DNA of 64,000 nt from Hymenobacter chitinivorans DSM 11115 (GTDB lineage Bacteria; Bacteroidota; Bacteroidia; Cytophagales; Hymenobacteraceae): assembly GCF_002797555.1 (NCBI RefSeq), contig NZ_PGFA01000001.1, positions 2,108,001-2,172,000 of the forward strand. The letters run 5' to 3'. Below, piece after piece: positions 1 to 7,830 of the stretch. The position numbers and the translations under genes are program-made. Under the pieces are notes generated by a model. That model was not told where the DNA came from, did not search any database, and saw only the letters and a list, made by a program, of their open reading frames with translations. How positions within the stretch are numbered: position 1 is the first letter of the stretch; each line of letters begins with the position of its first letter.

Positions 1-276
1 CCGCACCTGCAGCGGGCCGTGCGCCGGGCCCCGCGCCTGCCGGATGCCCGCCAGATGCTGGCTGAGAGCTTCGAAAGCCTGGGCCGCAACGCCGATGCCC
101 TGGCTCAGTACCGGCAGCTCGTGGTAGAAAATCCCGGTAACCGCCACTGGACTTTTAAAGTGTGGAAAGCCGGCGAAAAAGCCCGGCAGCTGCGCGCCGA
201 TACCTTTTACCGCCGCCGGGCCGTGGAGCCCATTGCGCCCATGCCCCAGCGCTTCACGCCTTCCCTGACCAATTAG
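1..276 (+). CDS. C-terminal fragment of a TPR-like protein (cut by window edge)
   Basis: The reading frame is open from base 1 and stops with TAG at 274-276, so the start lies outside the window. The visible part has a helix-turn-helix pattern typical of a tetratricopeptide repeat (residues LPDARQMLAESFESLGRNAD followed by ALAQYRQLV), then a basic tail ending PSLTN. TPR units usually mediate protein contacts; which partner is involved cannot be told. A terminator hairpin follows at 347-378, so this is the last gene of its transcript. Function otherwise unknown. Confidence 0.55.
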   Translation, partial: PHLQRAVRRAPRLPDARQMLAESFESLGRNADALAQYRQLVVENPGNRHWTFKVWKAGEKARQLRADTFYRRRAVEPIAPMPQRFTPSLTN

Positions 277-346
277 GCGCAGGGGCTGACTATCAGCGGC
301 GCCAACTAACCGAGGCGGCTCTTGCTTTAAACCTTTGCGGCCGGCC

Positions 347-378
347 AAGCCCGTCAGCAGCCAACGCCGGGCTTTTTT
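347..378 (+). terminator. Rho-independent terminator after the TPR fragment
   Basis: Stem AAGCCCG (347-353) pairs with CGGGCTT (368-374) and is followed by a T run. It lies at the convergent junction with the lipoprotein gene on the other strand. Confidence 0.7.
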
Positions 379-556
379 AGTGCTCCAGCGGAATTGGGCA
401 GTGGTCTACTACGGCATGAGAAGCGGGTAGGCTGTCGATTTGCGTAGCCGGGTCCGGTTGCTTTAGCGCCCCGGTCGCCTTTTCGGCGGGGCGGCAGCCA
501 GTTAGCAAAATAATGCTTCCTGTCAGCAGTAGCCCAGTTGCTAGTACGGCCCGCAT
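377..556 (-). CDS. Small lipoprotein, translationally coupled to the flavin reductase
   Basis: This 59-residue protein starts MRAVLATGLLLTGSIILLTG and has a clear lipobox LLTGC with the lipidation cysteine at about residue 21, followed by a short polar tail. Its ATG (554-556) overlaps the TAA stop of the upstream flavin reductase in a TAATG arrangement, so the two are probably translated together. No known family was recognised. A lipid-anchored envelope protein is predicted from the signal alone. It can be overlooked because a longer overlapping frame extends upstream through the reductase gene. Confidence 0.6.
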   Translation of the reverse strand: MRAVLATGLLLTGSIILLTGCRPAEKATGALKQPDPATQIDSLPASHAVVDHCPIPLEH

Positions 557-1266
557 TACCGGGCTCCGGCTTGCTGCCACAGCCCCGGCTTTTGAGGGTC
601 GGTGGACTGCCGGGCCCGGTCCACGTCGGGGCTGCGGTAAAGGGCCTCCGGAATTTGCGCCAGCGTCGACTCGTGGACCCGCGGCCCCAAGCCATAAAAG
701 TGCTGAAAGCTCATCAGCAAAGGCCGCCACTTGTCCGGGTCTACCCGGTTGGAGTGGCCCACTAGTAGGATAGACTCCTCCACGTGAACCCGCTGAATGC
801 GCAGCTCGAGACTCAGGAGCCGACCCCGAACGGTTGGGTCTTCTTCTCCGATGCCGTGCGTGGCTGCCACTACGGCTTCCAACTGCACCGGGCATTCCAG
901 CACCCGCGGTGGCGCCACGGTTTCGGAGGCCATCGGCGTCAGACCGGCCAGCTCGAACTTCTCGCGCTCGGTGCGGTAGCCTTTCTGCTGCTTGCCCACC
1001 GGCACCGGGTCCGAGCCCGTGGTAAGGGCCAGGCGGTTGACGGCTCCGACCAAGTCTACCGAGGGTAAATTGAGCACGCACTGGCCCATGCGGAGCAGAT
1101 TCTGGGTAGTTTGGGAAGTGGCCGACAGGCCGATTACGGCCCGCCACCCCAGCCAGAATATGGAGGACATCGGAGCTAGGTTAACGGTGCCGTCTTCGTT
1201 GGTGGTGCTGATAAGCACGACGGGCGTGCCGAAATACAGAATAGCGGGTTCACAGCGCTGGTGCAT
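556..1266 (-). CDS. Flavin reductase-like FMN-binding split-barrel protein
   Basis: The 236-residue product matches the flavin_reduct / split-barrel FMN-binding family: an N-terminal segment YFGTPVVLISTTNEDGTVNL followed by NLAPMSSIFWLGW, then QTTQNLLRMGQCVLNLPS, which is the usual core of these proteins. Members bind FMN and often reduce free flavin or act in small-molecule oxidoreduction in the cytoplasm; the substrate cannot be told. The start ATG at 1264-1266 leaves the family's N-terminal strand intact. It overlaps a small lipoprotein gene by one base at its 3' end. Confidence 0.8.
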   Translation of the reverse strand: MHQRCEPAILYFGTPVVLISTTNEDGTVNLAPMSSIFWLGWRAVIGLSATSQTTQNLLRMGQCVLNLPSVDLVGAVNRLALTTGSDPVPVGKQQKGYRTEREKFELAGLTPMASETVAPPRVLECPVQLEAVVAATHGIGEEDPTVRGRLLSLELRIQRVHVEESILLVGHSNRVDPDKWRPLLMSFQHFYGLGPRVHESTLAQIPEALYRSPDVDRARQSTDPQKPGLWQQAGAR

Positions 1267-1643
1267 GGGTAAAAGAAGGCTTGTGAGAATTGAAAAGGGA
1301 CTTTGCGGTCACAAACTTCTGCCGTAACCCAGCCCATTTCAACCCGAATCTTGCGGACTTAGTCTAGGGTGAAGGCCTGGCCTACCTGGATTTAGCACCC
1401 ACTGTCCTGCGCTTGGCGGCGCTCAGGCTAGGGAAACCGGCCGCTGGCGTCAACCAAGTGCGGGTGGGCGCAAAGCTCGGTGTCACAGATCTTAGCGTTC
1501 CGGGAACTCCTTATTGTTGGGACGAATAGCCATCAACCTTGCTGGTCCGAATCGGGCCAATTCTATCCTTGTCCGCTGAAAACCGCCTTAAGCTGCTAAC
1601 TTGCGGGCTAACGCTGTTTGTATAGCTACTTTATTTCCCACTC
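1267..1643. other. Divergent intergenic region between flavin reductase and thrS; no gene seen
   Basis: No supportable coding frame, T-box or leader peptide is visible. It must hold promoters for both flanking genes. A weak TAACTTGC at 1597-1604 resembles the Bacteroidota -7 element but has no well-spaced TTG. Confidence 0.4.
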
Positions 1644-3584
1644 ATGATTGACATCACGCTTCCCGACGGCTCGGTCCGCCAGTTTGAGGCCGGCGCAACT
1701 GGCTACGACGTGGCCGCCAGCATCAGCGAAGGTCTGGCCCGCAACGCCTTGGCCGTCCGCGTAAACGGGGAGGTTCGCGACCTGAACCGCCCCATCGACC
1801 ACAGTGCCAAGCTCGAAATCCTGACCTGGAACGACACCGACGGCAAGTCCACGTTCTGGCATTCCTCGGCTCACTTGCTGGCCGAAGCCCTCGAGGCCCT
1901 GTACCCCGGCGTTAAGCTTGGCATCGGGCCCAGCATCGAAAACGGCTTCTACTACGACATCGACCTGGGCGAAGGCCGCACGATTTCGACGGACAACTTC
2001 CCCGAAATCGAGAAGAAGATGCTGGAGCTGGCCAAAAACAAGAGCCGCTACGAGCGCCGCGAAGTGAGCAAGGCGGACGCCATTGCCTACTTCACCGAAA
2101 AGGCCGACCCCTACAAGCTCGACTTGCTGGAGCGCCTCGACGACGGCAGCATCACCTTCTACCAGCAGGGCGACTTCACCGACCTCTGCCGCGGCCCGCA
2201 CATTCCCGATACTTCGCCCATCAAGGCCGTGAAGCTGCTCAACGTGGCCGGAGCCTACTGGCGCGGCGACGAGAAGAACAAGCAGCTCACCCGCATCTAC
2301 GGCATCACTTTCCCGAAGGCCAAGGAGCTCACCGAGTACCTTGAGAAGCTGGAGGAAGCCAAGCGCCGGGACCACCGCAAGTTGGGCAAGGAGCTGGAGC
2401 TGTTTGCCTTCTCCGAAAAAGTTGGTGCCGGTCTGCCGCTGTGGCTGCCCAAAGGCACTGCCCTGCGCGAGCGGCTCGAGCAGTTTATGCGCAAGGCCCA
2501 GATCAAGTCGGGCTACCTGCCCGTGGTAACGCCCCACATCGGCTCCAAGGAGCTGTACGTAACCTCGGGCCACTATGAGAAGTACGGCGCCGACTCGTTC
2601 CAGCCCATCAAGACCCCGAACCCGGGGGAGGAGTTCTTCCTCAAGCCGATGAACTGCCCCCACCACTGCGAAATCTACAAGACCAAGCCCCGCTCATACC
2701 GCGACCTGCCGATTCGCCTCGCCGAGTTCGGCACGGTGTACCGCTACGAGCAAAGCGGCGAGCTGCACGGCCTGACGCGGGTGCGCGGCTTCACCCAGGA
2801 CGACGCCCACATCTTCTGCCGCCCGGATCAAGTAAAGGAAGAGTTTATCAAGGTTATTGACTTGGTACTCTATGTTTTCCGTTCGTTGGGCTTCGAAGAT
2901 TATACGGCTCAGATTTCCCTGCGCGACCCGGAAAATAAGGCTAAGTATATCGGCTCCGATGAAAACTGGCACTTGGCCGAAACCGCCATTCAGGAAGCCG
3001 CCGCCGAGAAAGGCCTGCCCACGGTAACGGAGTACGGCGAAGCCGCGTTCTATGGCCCGAAGCTCGACTTTATGGTGCGCGACGCGCTGGGCCGTAAGTG
3101 GCAGCTCGGCACCATTCAGGTCGACTACAACCTGCCCGAGCGGTTCGAACTGGAGTACGTGGCCCCCGATAACTCCCGCCAGCGCCCCGTGATGCTGCAC
3201 CGCGCCCCGTTCGGCTCGCTGGAGCGTTTCGTGGCCGTGCTCATCGAGCACTGTGCCGGCAACTTCCCGCTCTGGCTCTCGCCCGAGCAGTTTGCCGTGC
3301 TGCCCATTTCGGAAAAGTACCAGGACTACGCCCAACAGGTGTACGACAAGCTGGTGCAGGCCGAATTGCGCGGCTCCCTGGACAACCGCGACGAGAAAAT
3401 CGGCCGCAAAATCCGGGATGCGGAAATTTCCAAGGTTCCCTACATGCTGATTGTAGGGGAGAAGGAGCAGGAAAATGGTATTGTTTCGGTGCGCAAGCAC
3501 GGCGAAGGCGACATCGGCAGCGTGCCCCTCGACTCCTTCATCCGCAGCTTCCAGGAGCAGGTTGCCGAAATGACGGCTGTTTAA
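1644..3584 (+). CDS. thrS: Threonyl-tRNA synthetase
   Basis: ThrS charges tRNA-Thr with threonine in the cytoplasm. The 646 residues show the full family layout: an N-terminal TGS domain (about 1-62, starting [17 protein letters not shown]), the editing/SAD domain with the zinc-type HSSAH motif (H73 and H77) and DLCRGPH, the class II catalytic core with MNCPHH (C338) and the motif 2 region around [18 protein letters not shown], and a C-terminal anticodon-binding domain from about residue 545. Length equals the family norm. The ATG start begins the TGS domain directly. A terminator follows at 3659, so it appears to be a single-gene unit. Confidence 0.98.
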   Translation: MIDITLPDGSVRQFEAGATGYDVAASISEGLARNALAVRVNGEVRDLNRPIDHSAKLEILTWNDTDGKSTFWHSSAHLLAEALEALYPGVKLGIGPSIENGFYYDIDLGEGRTISTDNFPEIEKKMLELAKNKSRYERREVSKADAIAYFTEKADPYKLDLLERLDDGSITFYQQGDFTDLCRGPHIPDTSPIKAVKLLNVAGAYWRGDEKNKQLTRIYGITFPKAKELTEYLEKLEEAKRRDHRKLGKELELFAFSEKVGAGLPLWLPKGTALRERLEQFMRKAQIKSGYLPVVTPHIGSKELYVTSGHYEKYGADSFQPIKTPNPGEEFFLKPMNCPHHCEIYKTKPRSYRDLPIRLAEFGTVYRYEQSGELHGLTRVRGFTQDDAHIFCRPDQVKEEFIKVIDLVLYVFRSLGFEDYTAQISLRDPENKAKYIGSDENWHLAETAIQEAAAEKGLPTVTEYGEAAFYGPKLDFMVRDALGRKWQLGTIQVDYNLPERFELEYVAPDNSRQRPVMLHRAPFGSLERFVAVLIEHCAGNFPLWLSPEQFAVLPISEKYQDYAQQVYDKLVQAELRGSLDNRDEKIGRKIRDAEISKVPYMLIVGEKEQENGIVSVRKHGEGDIGSVPLDSFIRSFQEQVAEMTAV

Positions 3585-3830
3585 TGTGCTAATGCGGCTG
3601 AATGGGAGAAATCACCCATTCGAATAGTAGCACACCAGTTGGCTAATAGATTTAAGAAAAGCCCTGCTACCTATTGGCGGCAGGGCTTTTTTTTAGCTAT
3701 AAGGTAAATTATATAGTTGGTTGTCAAAGCAATGAAGTCTTCTTGGATGTTGCTGTTACGGTCTTCTTTGCTCTGTTTTTTACATTTTCCACCTTAGCAC
3801 ATAAGCACATTAACCACACATTAGCACATT
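3583..3830. repeat. Inverted-repeat arms bracketing the thrS-infC gap
   Basis: AATGTGCTAATG (3583-3594, overlapping the thrS stop) is perfectly complementary to CATTAGCACATT (3819-3830). The right side carries further tandem copies of the unit (TTAGCACAT, AAGCACAT) between 3794 and 3830. The gap 3585-3958 (374 bases) also holds a small inner hairpin with TGAATGGG/CCCATTC, the thrS terminator, and no gene. Confidence 0.6.
3659..3694 (+). terminator. thrS terminator
   Basis: A perfect 9-bp stem AAGCCCTGC (3659-3667) / GCAGGGCTT (3680-3688) is followed by eight T residues in all. Confidence 0.9.
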
Positions 3831-3941
3831 AAAATATTGAGCGTTTGGAAAAAAAGGCGGATATTCGCCCGCTGATTGAACCCACAATGCTCCGGCAATG
3901 GTTGAGTTCAACCAGTCTAAAAGTTAATTAGCTCACCTTTC

Positions 3942-3961
3942 AGAAGGAGGACCAACCCATA
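3942..3961 (+). promoter_or_regulatory. Strong Shine-Dalgarno and ATA start codon of infC
   Basis: AGAAGGAGG (3942-3950) is a near-perfect Shine-Dalgarno sequence, placed 8 nt before ATA at 3959-3961. Strong SD sites are rare in Bacteroidota. The frame from this ATA gives the complete IF3 N-terminus; the first in-frame ATG is 48 codons further in and would remove most of the N domain. Confidence 0.85.
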
Positions 3962-4594
3962 GCAACCCCAAACCGCCGCTACATTCCCCGCGCTCAGGTC
4001 GAGGAGCCGTTCAAAATCAACCAGAAGATTACGGCTCGGGAAGTACGCCTGGTCGGCGAAAACGTCGAGCAAGGCATTTATTCTATTGAGCAGGCCCGTC
4101 GCATGGCCCAGGAGCAGAACCTCGACCTGGTCGAGATTTCGCCCACGGCCGTGCCCCCGGTGTGCCGCGTTATCGACTACTCGAAATTTAAGTACGAGCA
4201 GAAGAAGCGCACCCGCGAAATGAAGGCCAAGGCTACGAAAGTAGTCCTGAAGGAAATTCGTTTCGGACCCAACACCGACGACCACGACTTTGCTTTCAAG
4301 CTCAAGCACGCCCAGGAATTCCTCAAGGAAGGCGCCAAAATTAAGGCGTACGTTCACTTCGTGGGTCGTTCTATCGTCTTCAAGGAGCGGGGCGAAATCC
4401 TGCTGCTCAAATTTGCCCAGGCTCTGGAAGACCTGGCCAAGGTCGAGCAGCTGCCCAAGCTCGAAGGCAAGCGCATGTTCCTGTACCTGGCTCCCAAAGT
4501 AGCGCCGACGCCCGCCAAGGCCAAGCCCGCGGCTCCAGCCGCGAAAGAAGGAGCTCCGGCTCCCAAAGAAGCGCAGCCCAAGGAACAGGAGTAA
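3959..4594 (+). CDS. infC: Translation initiation factor IF-3 (ATA start)
   Basis: IF3 binds the 30S subunit, checks the start codon and prevents 50S joining. From the ATA at 3959 the product is 211 residues: an N domain ([20 protein letters not shown], then [20 protein letters not shown]), a lysine-rich linker ([16 protein letters not shown]) and the C domain ([20 protein letters not shown]). An extra Ala/Lys/Pro/Glu-rich tail of about 30 residues follows, common in this phylum. The rare start codon matches the known strategy in which infC uses a poor start codon so that IF3 represses its own translation. It heads infC-rpmI-rplT. Confidence 0.95.
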   Translation: MATPNRRYIPRAQVEEPFKINQKITAREVRLVGENVEQGIYSIEQARRMAQEQNLDLVEISPTAVPPVCRVIDYSKFKYEQKKRTREMKAKATKVVLKEIRFGPNTDDHDFAFKLKHAQEFLKEGAKIKAYVHFVGRSIVFKERGEILLLKFAQALEDLAKVEQLPKLEGKRMFLYLAPKVAPTPAKAKPAAPAAKEGAPAPKEAQPKEQE

Positions 4595-4640
4595 GCTCTG
4601 GCCTCAATCCGCATTTTCTTTTTTCTCAATTCATACCACA

Positions 4641-4835
4641 ATGCCGAAAGTAAAGACGAAATCCGGTGCTAAGAAGCGTTTTACGCTCACCGGCTCGGGC
4701 AAGGTGAAGCGGAAGCACGCCTTCAAAAGCCACATCCTGACCAAGAAGTCGACCAAGCAGAAGCGTAATCTGACGCACGTAACGCTGGTTAGCTCCGCGG
4801 ACATGAACCGCGTGAAGGACATGCTGGTTATCTGA
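4641..4835 (+). CDS. rpmI: Ribosomal protein bL35
   Basis: This 64-residue basic protein starts [20 protein letters not shown] and continues [20 protein letters not shown], the invariant bL35 signature. It is part of the 50S subunit. It lies 46 nt after infC and before rplT, the standard IF3-L35-L20 order, and is presumably cotranscribed with both. Confidence 0.98.
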   Translation: MPKVKTKSGAKKRFTLTGSGKVKRKHAFKSHILTKKSTKQKRNLTHVTLVSSADMNRVKDMLVI

Positions 4836-4847
4836 TTTGTTGAAAGC

Positions 4848-4892
4848 TGATTGTTGATTGTCAGTGGCTTATCCATTAACAATCAACAATTA
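4848..4892. repeat. Inverted repeat in the rpmI-rplT gap
   Basis: TGATTGTTGATTGT (4848-4861) pairs with ACAATCAACAATTA (4879-4892) in 13 of 14 positions; another related unit (ACAACAATCA) follows at 4898. The unit TTGATTG is tandemly repeated. The stem sits inside an operon and has no T run, so it is not an ordinary terminator. It belongs to the same architectural class as the repeats at 14455, 25283 and 39466. Confidence 0.6.
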
Positions 4893-4982
4893 ACCAACAA
4901 CAATCACCCAATTTTCAAACCCGGCGTCCGGTCTCGAAGACTTCACTTGTATAGTCACCGGCCGCCAAAAACAAAGTAGGTT

Positions 4983-5327
4983 ATGCCAAGAAGTGTAAAC
5001 CACGTGGCCTCGCGCCACCGCCGTAAGAAAGTAATGCGTCTGGCGAAAGGCTATTTCGGCCGTCGCAAGAACGTATGGACCGTAGCCAAGAACGCCGTTG
5101 AGAAAGGTCTTCTCTACGCCTACCGCGACCGGAAAACCAAGAAGCGCGAGTTCCGCGCCCTCTGGATTCAGCGTATCAACGCTGGCGCCCGCGAGCATGG
5201 TCTGTCGTATTCGCAGTTGATGGGCGGCCTGAAGAAGGCTGGCATCGAGCTGAACCGCAAGGTTCTGGCCGACCTCGCCCTCAACCACCCCGCTGCTTTC
5301 AAAGGCATTGTGGACAAGATCAAGTAA
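4983..5327 (+). CDS. rplT: Ribosomal protein bL20
   Basis: The 114-residue protein starts [20 protein letters not shown] and contains [20 protein letters not shown], characteristic of bL20, an early 50S assembly protein that binds 23S rRNA. It ends in a strong terminator at 5364-5400. In other phyla L20 or its operon is autoregulated by an RNA leader; the 147-nt gap before it holds an inverted repeat, but no recognised L20 leader was identified. Confidence 0.98.
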   Translation: MPRSVNHVASRHRRKKVMRLAKGYFGRRKNVWTVAKNAVEKGLLYAYRDRKTKKREFRALWIQRINAGAREHGLSYSQLMGGLKKAGIELNRKVLADLALNHPAAFKGIVDKIK

Positions 5328-5363
5328 ATAACCCCGCCTGGTTCGCCAGAATGGTTATTCACT

Positions 5364-5400
5364 AAAAAAGCCCTCAACTAGCAATGGTTGAGGGCTTTTT
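5364..5400 (+). terminator. infC-rpmI-rplT operon terminator
   Basis: Stem AAAAGCCCTCAAC / GTTGAGGGCTTTT with loop tagcaatg and a T run. The A run on the left also makes it usable for the convergent GNAT gene. Confidence 0.92.
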
Positions 5401-5429
5401 ATTGGCCCAGCGCGAGGTTTGAAGGCTGA

Positions 5430-5975
5430 CTACTGCGGGCGGGACAGTACGATGATGGGCTTGCCTTTGTAAGTGGTTTCAGCAATGGGCTGGTAGCCGT
5501 GCTTGGCCGCCACCCGCAGGGAAGGCGCGTTGTCCGGGTCGATAATGCACACGGTACGGGAGCAGGTGAAATGCTCCTCACCCCAGGCCAGCGCGGCCGC
5601 AACGGCTTCGGTAGCATAGCCGCGCCCGTGAACGGCCGGATCCAGCACCCAGCCGATTTCGGGTTCTCCCTTCAAAGAAGGCTCCAGAGCCCGGTGCCAG
5701 TCGCCGAAGCCCACCGCCCCGATATAGCGAGCGGTGGCGGTTTCCTCTACGGCCCAGTAACCAAATCCAAGCAAGGACCAGTGCCCGTTGTAGCGCAGTA
5801 TCTTGATCCAGACATCTTCTTCTGGCTGGGGCTGCCCGCCGAGAAAGGCGTAAAACTCAGGCTTCTGGAATATAGAGGTAAACGCTGGCAGATCCGTAAA
5901 GCGGTGTTCGCGCAGTACTAAGCGTGAGGTAGATAATACGGGAATAGGAGCTGCCAGAGGGTATGAACTGAGCAT
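5430..5975 (-). CDS. GNAT N-acetyltransferase (RimJ/RimL-like)
   Basis: The 181-residue product has the Acetyltransf_3 pattern: an opening LSTSRLVLREHRFTDLPAFT, the central GYWAVEETATARYIGAVGFG, the acetyl-CoA loop segment PAVHGRGYATEAVAAALAWG, and the late NAPSLRVAAKHGY helix. Such enzymes transfer an acetyl group from acetyl-CoA to an amine on a protein or small molecule; the acceptor cannot be inferred. It is a lone gene convergent with rplT. The ATG start is the first in frame and suits the family. Confidence 0.88.
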   Translation of the reverse strand: MLSSYPLAAPIPVLSTSRLVLREHRFTDLPAFTSIFQKPEFYAFLGGQPQPEEDVWIKILRYNGHWSLLGFGYWAVEETATARYIGAVGFGDWHRALEPSLKGEPEIGWVLDPAVHGRGYATEAVAAALAWGEEHFTCSRTVCIIDPDNAPSLRVAAKHGYQPIAETTYKGKPIIVLSRPQ

Positions 5976-6145
5976 GGGGGAAGAAATACAGGGTTTCAGG
6001 GCAAAAGTAACTAAGTGCCCGTCCAGAAAAAGCGCTTCTTGAGTTAGAAAAGATTGATTTAGTTTGTGCTTGGGATAATTATATATTCGCCAATTGCACT
6101 TAAATCATTCAAACTTTAAATAATGCTATTATATTCCGTAAATGC

Positions 6146-6176
6146 TTGAATATTTGCTGATTGAAGCCTAATTTTG
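6146..6176 (+). promoter_or_regulatory. Bacteroidota-type promoter before the small secreted protein
   Basis: TTG (6146-6148), a 20-nt spacer, then TAATTTTG (6169-6176), a perfect TAnnTTTG -7 element. It sits in an AT-rich gap (5976-6206), 30 nt before the ATG at 6207. Confidence 0.75.
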
Positions 6177-6206
6177 TATATGATCTAATCAGTAAACAAA
6201 CTTATT

Positions 6207-6437
6207 ATGTACAAAACTCTACTTCTCGTTTTTTGGCTGATACTCGGCACTCTTCCATGGGCTTCAGCGGCCGTCCTGACTTCGGCAACTCCGGCGGACC
6301 GCTCCTGGGTACAGCCGCTTTTTAAGCGGGCACCCAAGGACAAGACCCGTTCGGGCCGCTACATTCACCGGCCCAACTACAAGCGCTACAAGGGTCCGGG
6401 TAACCCCAACCGGGGCATCCTGGCTTTATTCAGCTAA
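6207..6437 (+). CDS. Small secreted basic protein, unknown function
   Basis: The 76-residue product has a clear signal peptide (MYKTLLLVFWLILGTLPWAS, cleavage probably after ASA) and a mature part of about 54 residues rich in Arg, Lys, Tyr, Asn and Pro (RSGRYIHRPNYKRYKGPGNP). It has its own good promoter at 6146-6176. No family was recognised. The short Arg/Tyr/Gly-rich mature chain suggests a small periplasmic or exported factor, but this is inference only. Confidence 0.65.
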   Translation: MYKTLLLVFWLILGTLPWASAAVLTSATPADRSWVQPLFKRAPKDKTRSGRYIHRPNYKRYKGPGNPNRGILALFS

Positions 6438-6570
6438 GCCGGCACCAATTGACAAGGAAGGCCTGTGGCAAGCGCTACGGTCCTTTCTTATAGCCGATAC
6501 TTTGCGGTTGACAGCTAGGCCTATTAGGTCTGCATTGGTTATAAGCTACTAGCTTCGCTTTTCTCAGAGT

Positions 6571-7041
6571 ATGCCCGCTAATAGTTCTGCCATTCGCCCA
6601 ATCTCCTTTAATGCCGCAATGCTGGCGGCAGTTCGTGCCACCCGCAAAACCGTTACGCGGCGGCGCATTGTGGCTTTTTCGGACCTAAACGAGCATCCCG
6701 AGCACTTCCGGTTTCTGGGCCTGCACCACGACCGGGCTCTGTTTGAGCCTACTAGCCCCGGTACTCACCCCCGGGCCGTAGAGCCGGTGGTTTGTCCCTT
6801 TGGCCACCCCGGCACCCGGCTGCAGGTACTGGAAGACCCCGAAATTATGCTGGAAGTGCTGAGCGTGCGGGCCGAGCAGGTGCAGCAGATTACCGAAGCC
6901 GGCGCCCAGGCGGAGGGAGTTATTGCGGAAAGGGGAGAATCGGCCAGGCAAGCGTTTTGCGCGCTTATCACGTCAATTTACCCCTTGGTCTGGGTCCGGA
7001 ATGAGTGGGTCTGGGTGGTGGAGTTCCGGCGGGTGCAGTAG
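6571..7041 (+). CDS. Phage-type ASCH/PUA-like domain protein
   Basis: The 156-residue product resembles the small proteins often carried by phages and mobile elements: an opening ISFNAAMLAAVRATRKTVTR(R), a CPFGHPGTRLQVLEDPE segment like the CPYGxPGDRLWVRE of those relatives, EQVQQITEAGAQAEGVI, and a closing WVRNEWVWVVEFRRV. This pattern places it in the ASCH (PUA-like) superfamily, thought to bind RNA or modified nucleotides. The usual tryptophan of RLWVRE is replaced by Gln-Val. No other phage gene is nearby. The role is unknown. Confidence 0.65.
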   Translation: MPANSSAIRPISFNAAMLAAVRATRKTVTRRRIVAFSDLNEHPEHFRFLGLHHDRALFEPTSPGTHPRAVEPVVCPFGHPGTRLQVLEDPEIMLEVLSVRAEQVQQITEAGAQAEGVIAERGESARQAFCALITSIYPLVWVRNEWVWVVEFRRVQ

Positions 7042-7057
7042 CAGGCCGTGGGCCTAA

Positions 7058-7092
7058 AAAAGAAAAGGCCTCCCTGCAAGAGGAAGGCCTTT
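7058..7092 (-). terminator. Terminator downstream of tRNA-Met
   Basis: AAAGGCCTCC and GGAAGGCCTTT form a stem (one bulge). On the minus strand it is followed by a T-rich run (complement of 7053-7064), fitting termination of the tRNA transcript; it also lies just after the ASCH-like gene. Confidence 0.7.
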
Positions 7093-7095
7093 ATG

Positions 7096-7169
7096 TAGCG
7101 GGGACGAGAGTTGAACTCGTGACCTCAGGGTTATGAATCCTGTGCTCTAACCAACTGAGCTACCCCGCC
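7096..7169 (-). tRNA. tRNA-Met (anticodon CAT)
   Basis: A complete 74-nt cloverleaf reads on the minus strand: acceptor 5' strand GGCGGGG with 3' strand CCCCGCT, D arm AGCTCAGTTGGTTAGAGC, anticodon loop centred on CAT (ATTCATAAC), and T arm ACGAG-TTCAACT-CTCGT. The discriminator is A and CCA is not encoded. The G1-U72 end and D loop look like an elongator. A CAT anticodon could instead be tRNA-Ile2 (lysidine-modified), which sequence alone does not exclude. Confidence 0.93.
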
Positions 7170-7306
7170 CTGTTTTGGTGGTGCAAAGGTAATGACAAGA
7201 TTTCGATAGGCGCAAGTCCTGTGTAAAAAAAAAGCCGTGTATATTGGCTCAGCCCATGGTGCCTCCACCGCGGGTTCTCTCCTTTTTCTCCCGTTTTGTT
7301 TTGCTT

Positions 7307-7720
7307 ATGCCGCTTTCCGCTACTCGTTCCAAACACCGTTTTACGGTCGAATTACCCGTAAACGCTTCGCCCAAAATCCTTTACCCGTACCTGGCTTCGG
7401 CCTCGGGTTTGTCGCAATGGTTTTGCCAGGATGTGCGCATTGATGAAGATCACCGCTACAATTTTATCTGGGACAACCAGTCGCATTTTGCCGAGATGAA
7501 TTCCCACCGCACCAACCGCTCGGTGCGCTACGTTTTCCTCGACCACAACAAGCGCCACACCCCCGACGCCAACTATCTGGATTTTAGCCTGGAAGAGTCG
7601 CAGCTAACCCAGGAAGTGTACCTGCGCGTGATTGACTACTCGGAAGAAACCGACGACGTGGAGCTGCAGGAAATGTGGGAAAGCCTGATTCTGAAGCTGC
7701 GCGAACTGGTAGGGGGCTGA
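7307..7720 (+). CDS. START-like (AHSA1-related) domain protein
   Basis: From the ATG at 7307 the product has 137 residues starting MPLSATRSKHRFTVELPVNA. The pattern ASPKILYPYLASASGLSQWF followed by FIWDNQSHFAEM is that of START-like/SRPBCC proteins found throughout Bacteroidota, which form a helix-grip fold able to hold a hydrophobic ligand. The C-terminus is acidic (DYSEETDDVELQEMWESL). An earlier in-frame ATG at 7244 would add 21 residues that do not fit the family, so the later start is preferred. The ligand is unknown. Confidence 0.75.
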   Translation: MPLSATRSKHRFTVELPVNASPKILYPYLASASGLSQWFCQDVRIDEDHRYNFIWDNQSHFAEMNSHRTNRSVRYVFLDHNKRHTPDANYLDFSLEESQLTQEVYLRVIDYSEETDDVELQEMWESLILKLRELVGG

Positions 7721-7830
7721 AACCCGAAAAATAAACTTGGGGGAGCAAGAGCAAAACGGGCCGTATCTTCGTTTGTCTTTTGCTCCCCCGCGGCGCCCGC
7801 ACAGAGTGGGCGGGCAGGGGAGAGCCTGTC

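Noticed and set aside
1267..1643. T-box or Thr leader peptide before thrS
   Set aside because: No T-box core, no Thr-rich short frame and no terminator precede thrS here.
4836..4982. Known L20 leader RNA before rplT
   Set aside because: The gap holds a simple inverted repeat; the pseudoknot-like features of known L20 leaders were not recognised.
6571..7041. Prophage region
   Set aside because: Only one phage-type gene is present; no integrase, capsid, terminase or lysis genes lie near it.
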